This document shows, one piece after another, positions 5,385 to 5,481 of a stretch of DNA of 5,481 bases (positions are counted from its first letter, which is position 1; each line of letters begins with the position of its first letter). The position numbers and the translations under genes are program-made. The stretch is from Pseudomonadota bacterium (GTDB lineage Bacteria; Pseudomonadota; Alphaproteobacteria; Acetobacterales; Acetobacteraceae), in contig JAJZVE010000358.1 of NCBI GenBank assembly GCA_021845835.1, forward strand, positions 1-5,481. Direction: 5' to 3'. Below the pieces are notes generated by a model. That model was not told the DNA's origin and did no database searches. It worked only from the letters and a program-made list of their open reading frames with translations.

Positions 5385-5481
5385 TCACCGGAACGGCGAC
5401 TGAAACTCCGGATTGAGGTCAACCCAGACGCTTTTCGTCTGCAAGTAGCTGCGGATCATCTCCACCCCGCCCTCGCGCCCG
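5385..5481 (-). CDS. Aldehyde dehydrogenase, C-terminal end (cut by window edge)
   Basis: The last 31 residues of a minus-strand protein are visible. They begin GREGGVEMIRSYLQTKSVWV and end at TGA 5387-5385. The pattern GREGG-x(5)-Y-x-QTKSVWV is the characteristic C-terminus of NAD(P)+-dependent aldehyde dehydrogenases. There, the segment after the KQSGxGRE motif forms the oligomerisation strand. The catalytic Cys and Glu and the Rossmann fold lie outside the window. The substrate cannot be told from this fragment. Family enzymes oxidise aldehydes to carboxylates (or acyl-CoA in one branch) in the cytoplasm. The tail DLNPEFQSPFR extends about ten residues beyond the KSVWV strand. It is oriented towards the membrane-protein gene but is separated from it by 373 bases, so a shared transcript is uncertain. 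Confidence 0.88.
   Translation of the reverse strand, partial: GREGGVEMIRSYLQTKSVWVDLNPEFQSPFR

Noticed and set aside
5089..5403. Plus-strand 104-codon open frame over the right-hand gap
   Set aside because: It has no recognisable protein features, no good ribosome site, and runs antisense into the aldehyde dehydrogenase end.

Overview
The window is GC-rich DNA (about two thirds G+C by eye, with a strong G/C bias at third codon positions). Its gene content is typical of an environmental Pseudomonadota, probably an alpha- or betaproteobacterium. The sequence alone does not settle the genus.

Layout from left to right. A short C-terminal tail of an unidentified plus-strand reading frame may end at 56. 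About 300 bases with no convincing gene follow. A 201-residue glutathione S-transferase-family protein is encoded at 351-956. After a 130-base gap comes a compact three-gene plus-strand operon at 1087-4414. It encodes the membrane and ATPase parts of a branched-chain-amino-acid-type (HAAT/Liv) ABC importer: a LivH-LivM permease fused into one chain, LivG and LivF. Both junctions are 4-base stop/start overlaps (GTGA, then ATGA), which suggests tightly coupled translation. No periplasmic substrate-binding protein is present in the window, so the substrate cannot be named. Liv-type importers also carry amides, urea, short carboxylates and aromatic compounds.

A convergent region (4415-4528) with a perfect 10-bp inverted repeat separates livF from the minus-strand genes. 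The first of these is a 160-residue membrane protein with about four membrane helices and histidines at or near the helices (4529-5011). Upstream of it is a 373-base non-coding stretch holding an AT-rich operator-like palindrome, a possible promoter and a possible 57-codon leader reading frame. At the right edge is the C-terminal end of an aldehyde dehydrogenase (5385-5481, minus strand).

How the genes may fit together: an importer flanked by a GST-like enzyme and an aldehyde dehydrogenase is compatible with uptake and breakdown of a small organic compound. This is inference from neighbourhood only. The most unusual sequence feature is LivG's ABC signature motif. The conserved glycine is a cysteine and the usual serine position is asparagine (LNACD), while LivF keeps a perfect LSGGQ. 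This predicts an importer with one consensus and one degenerate ATP site. I found no rRNA, tRNA, CRISPR array, insertion sequence or clearly novel multi-gene system.
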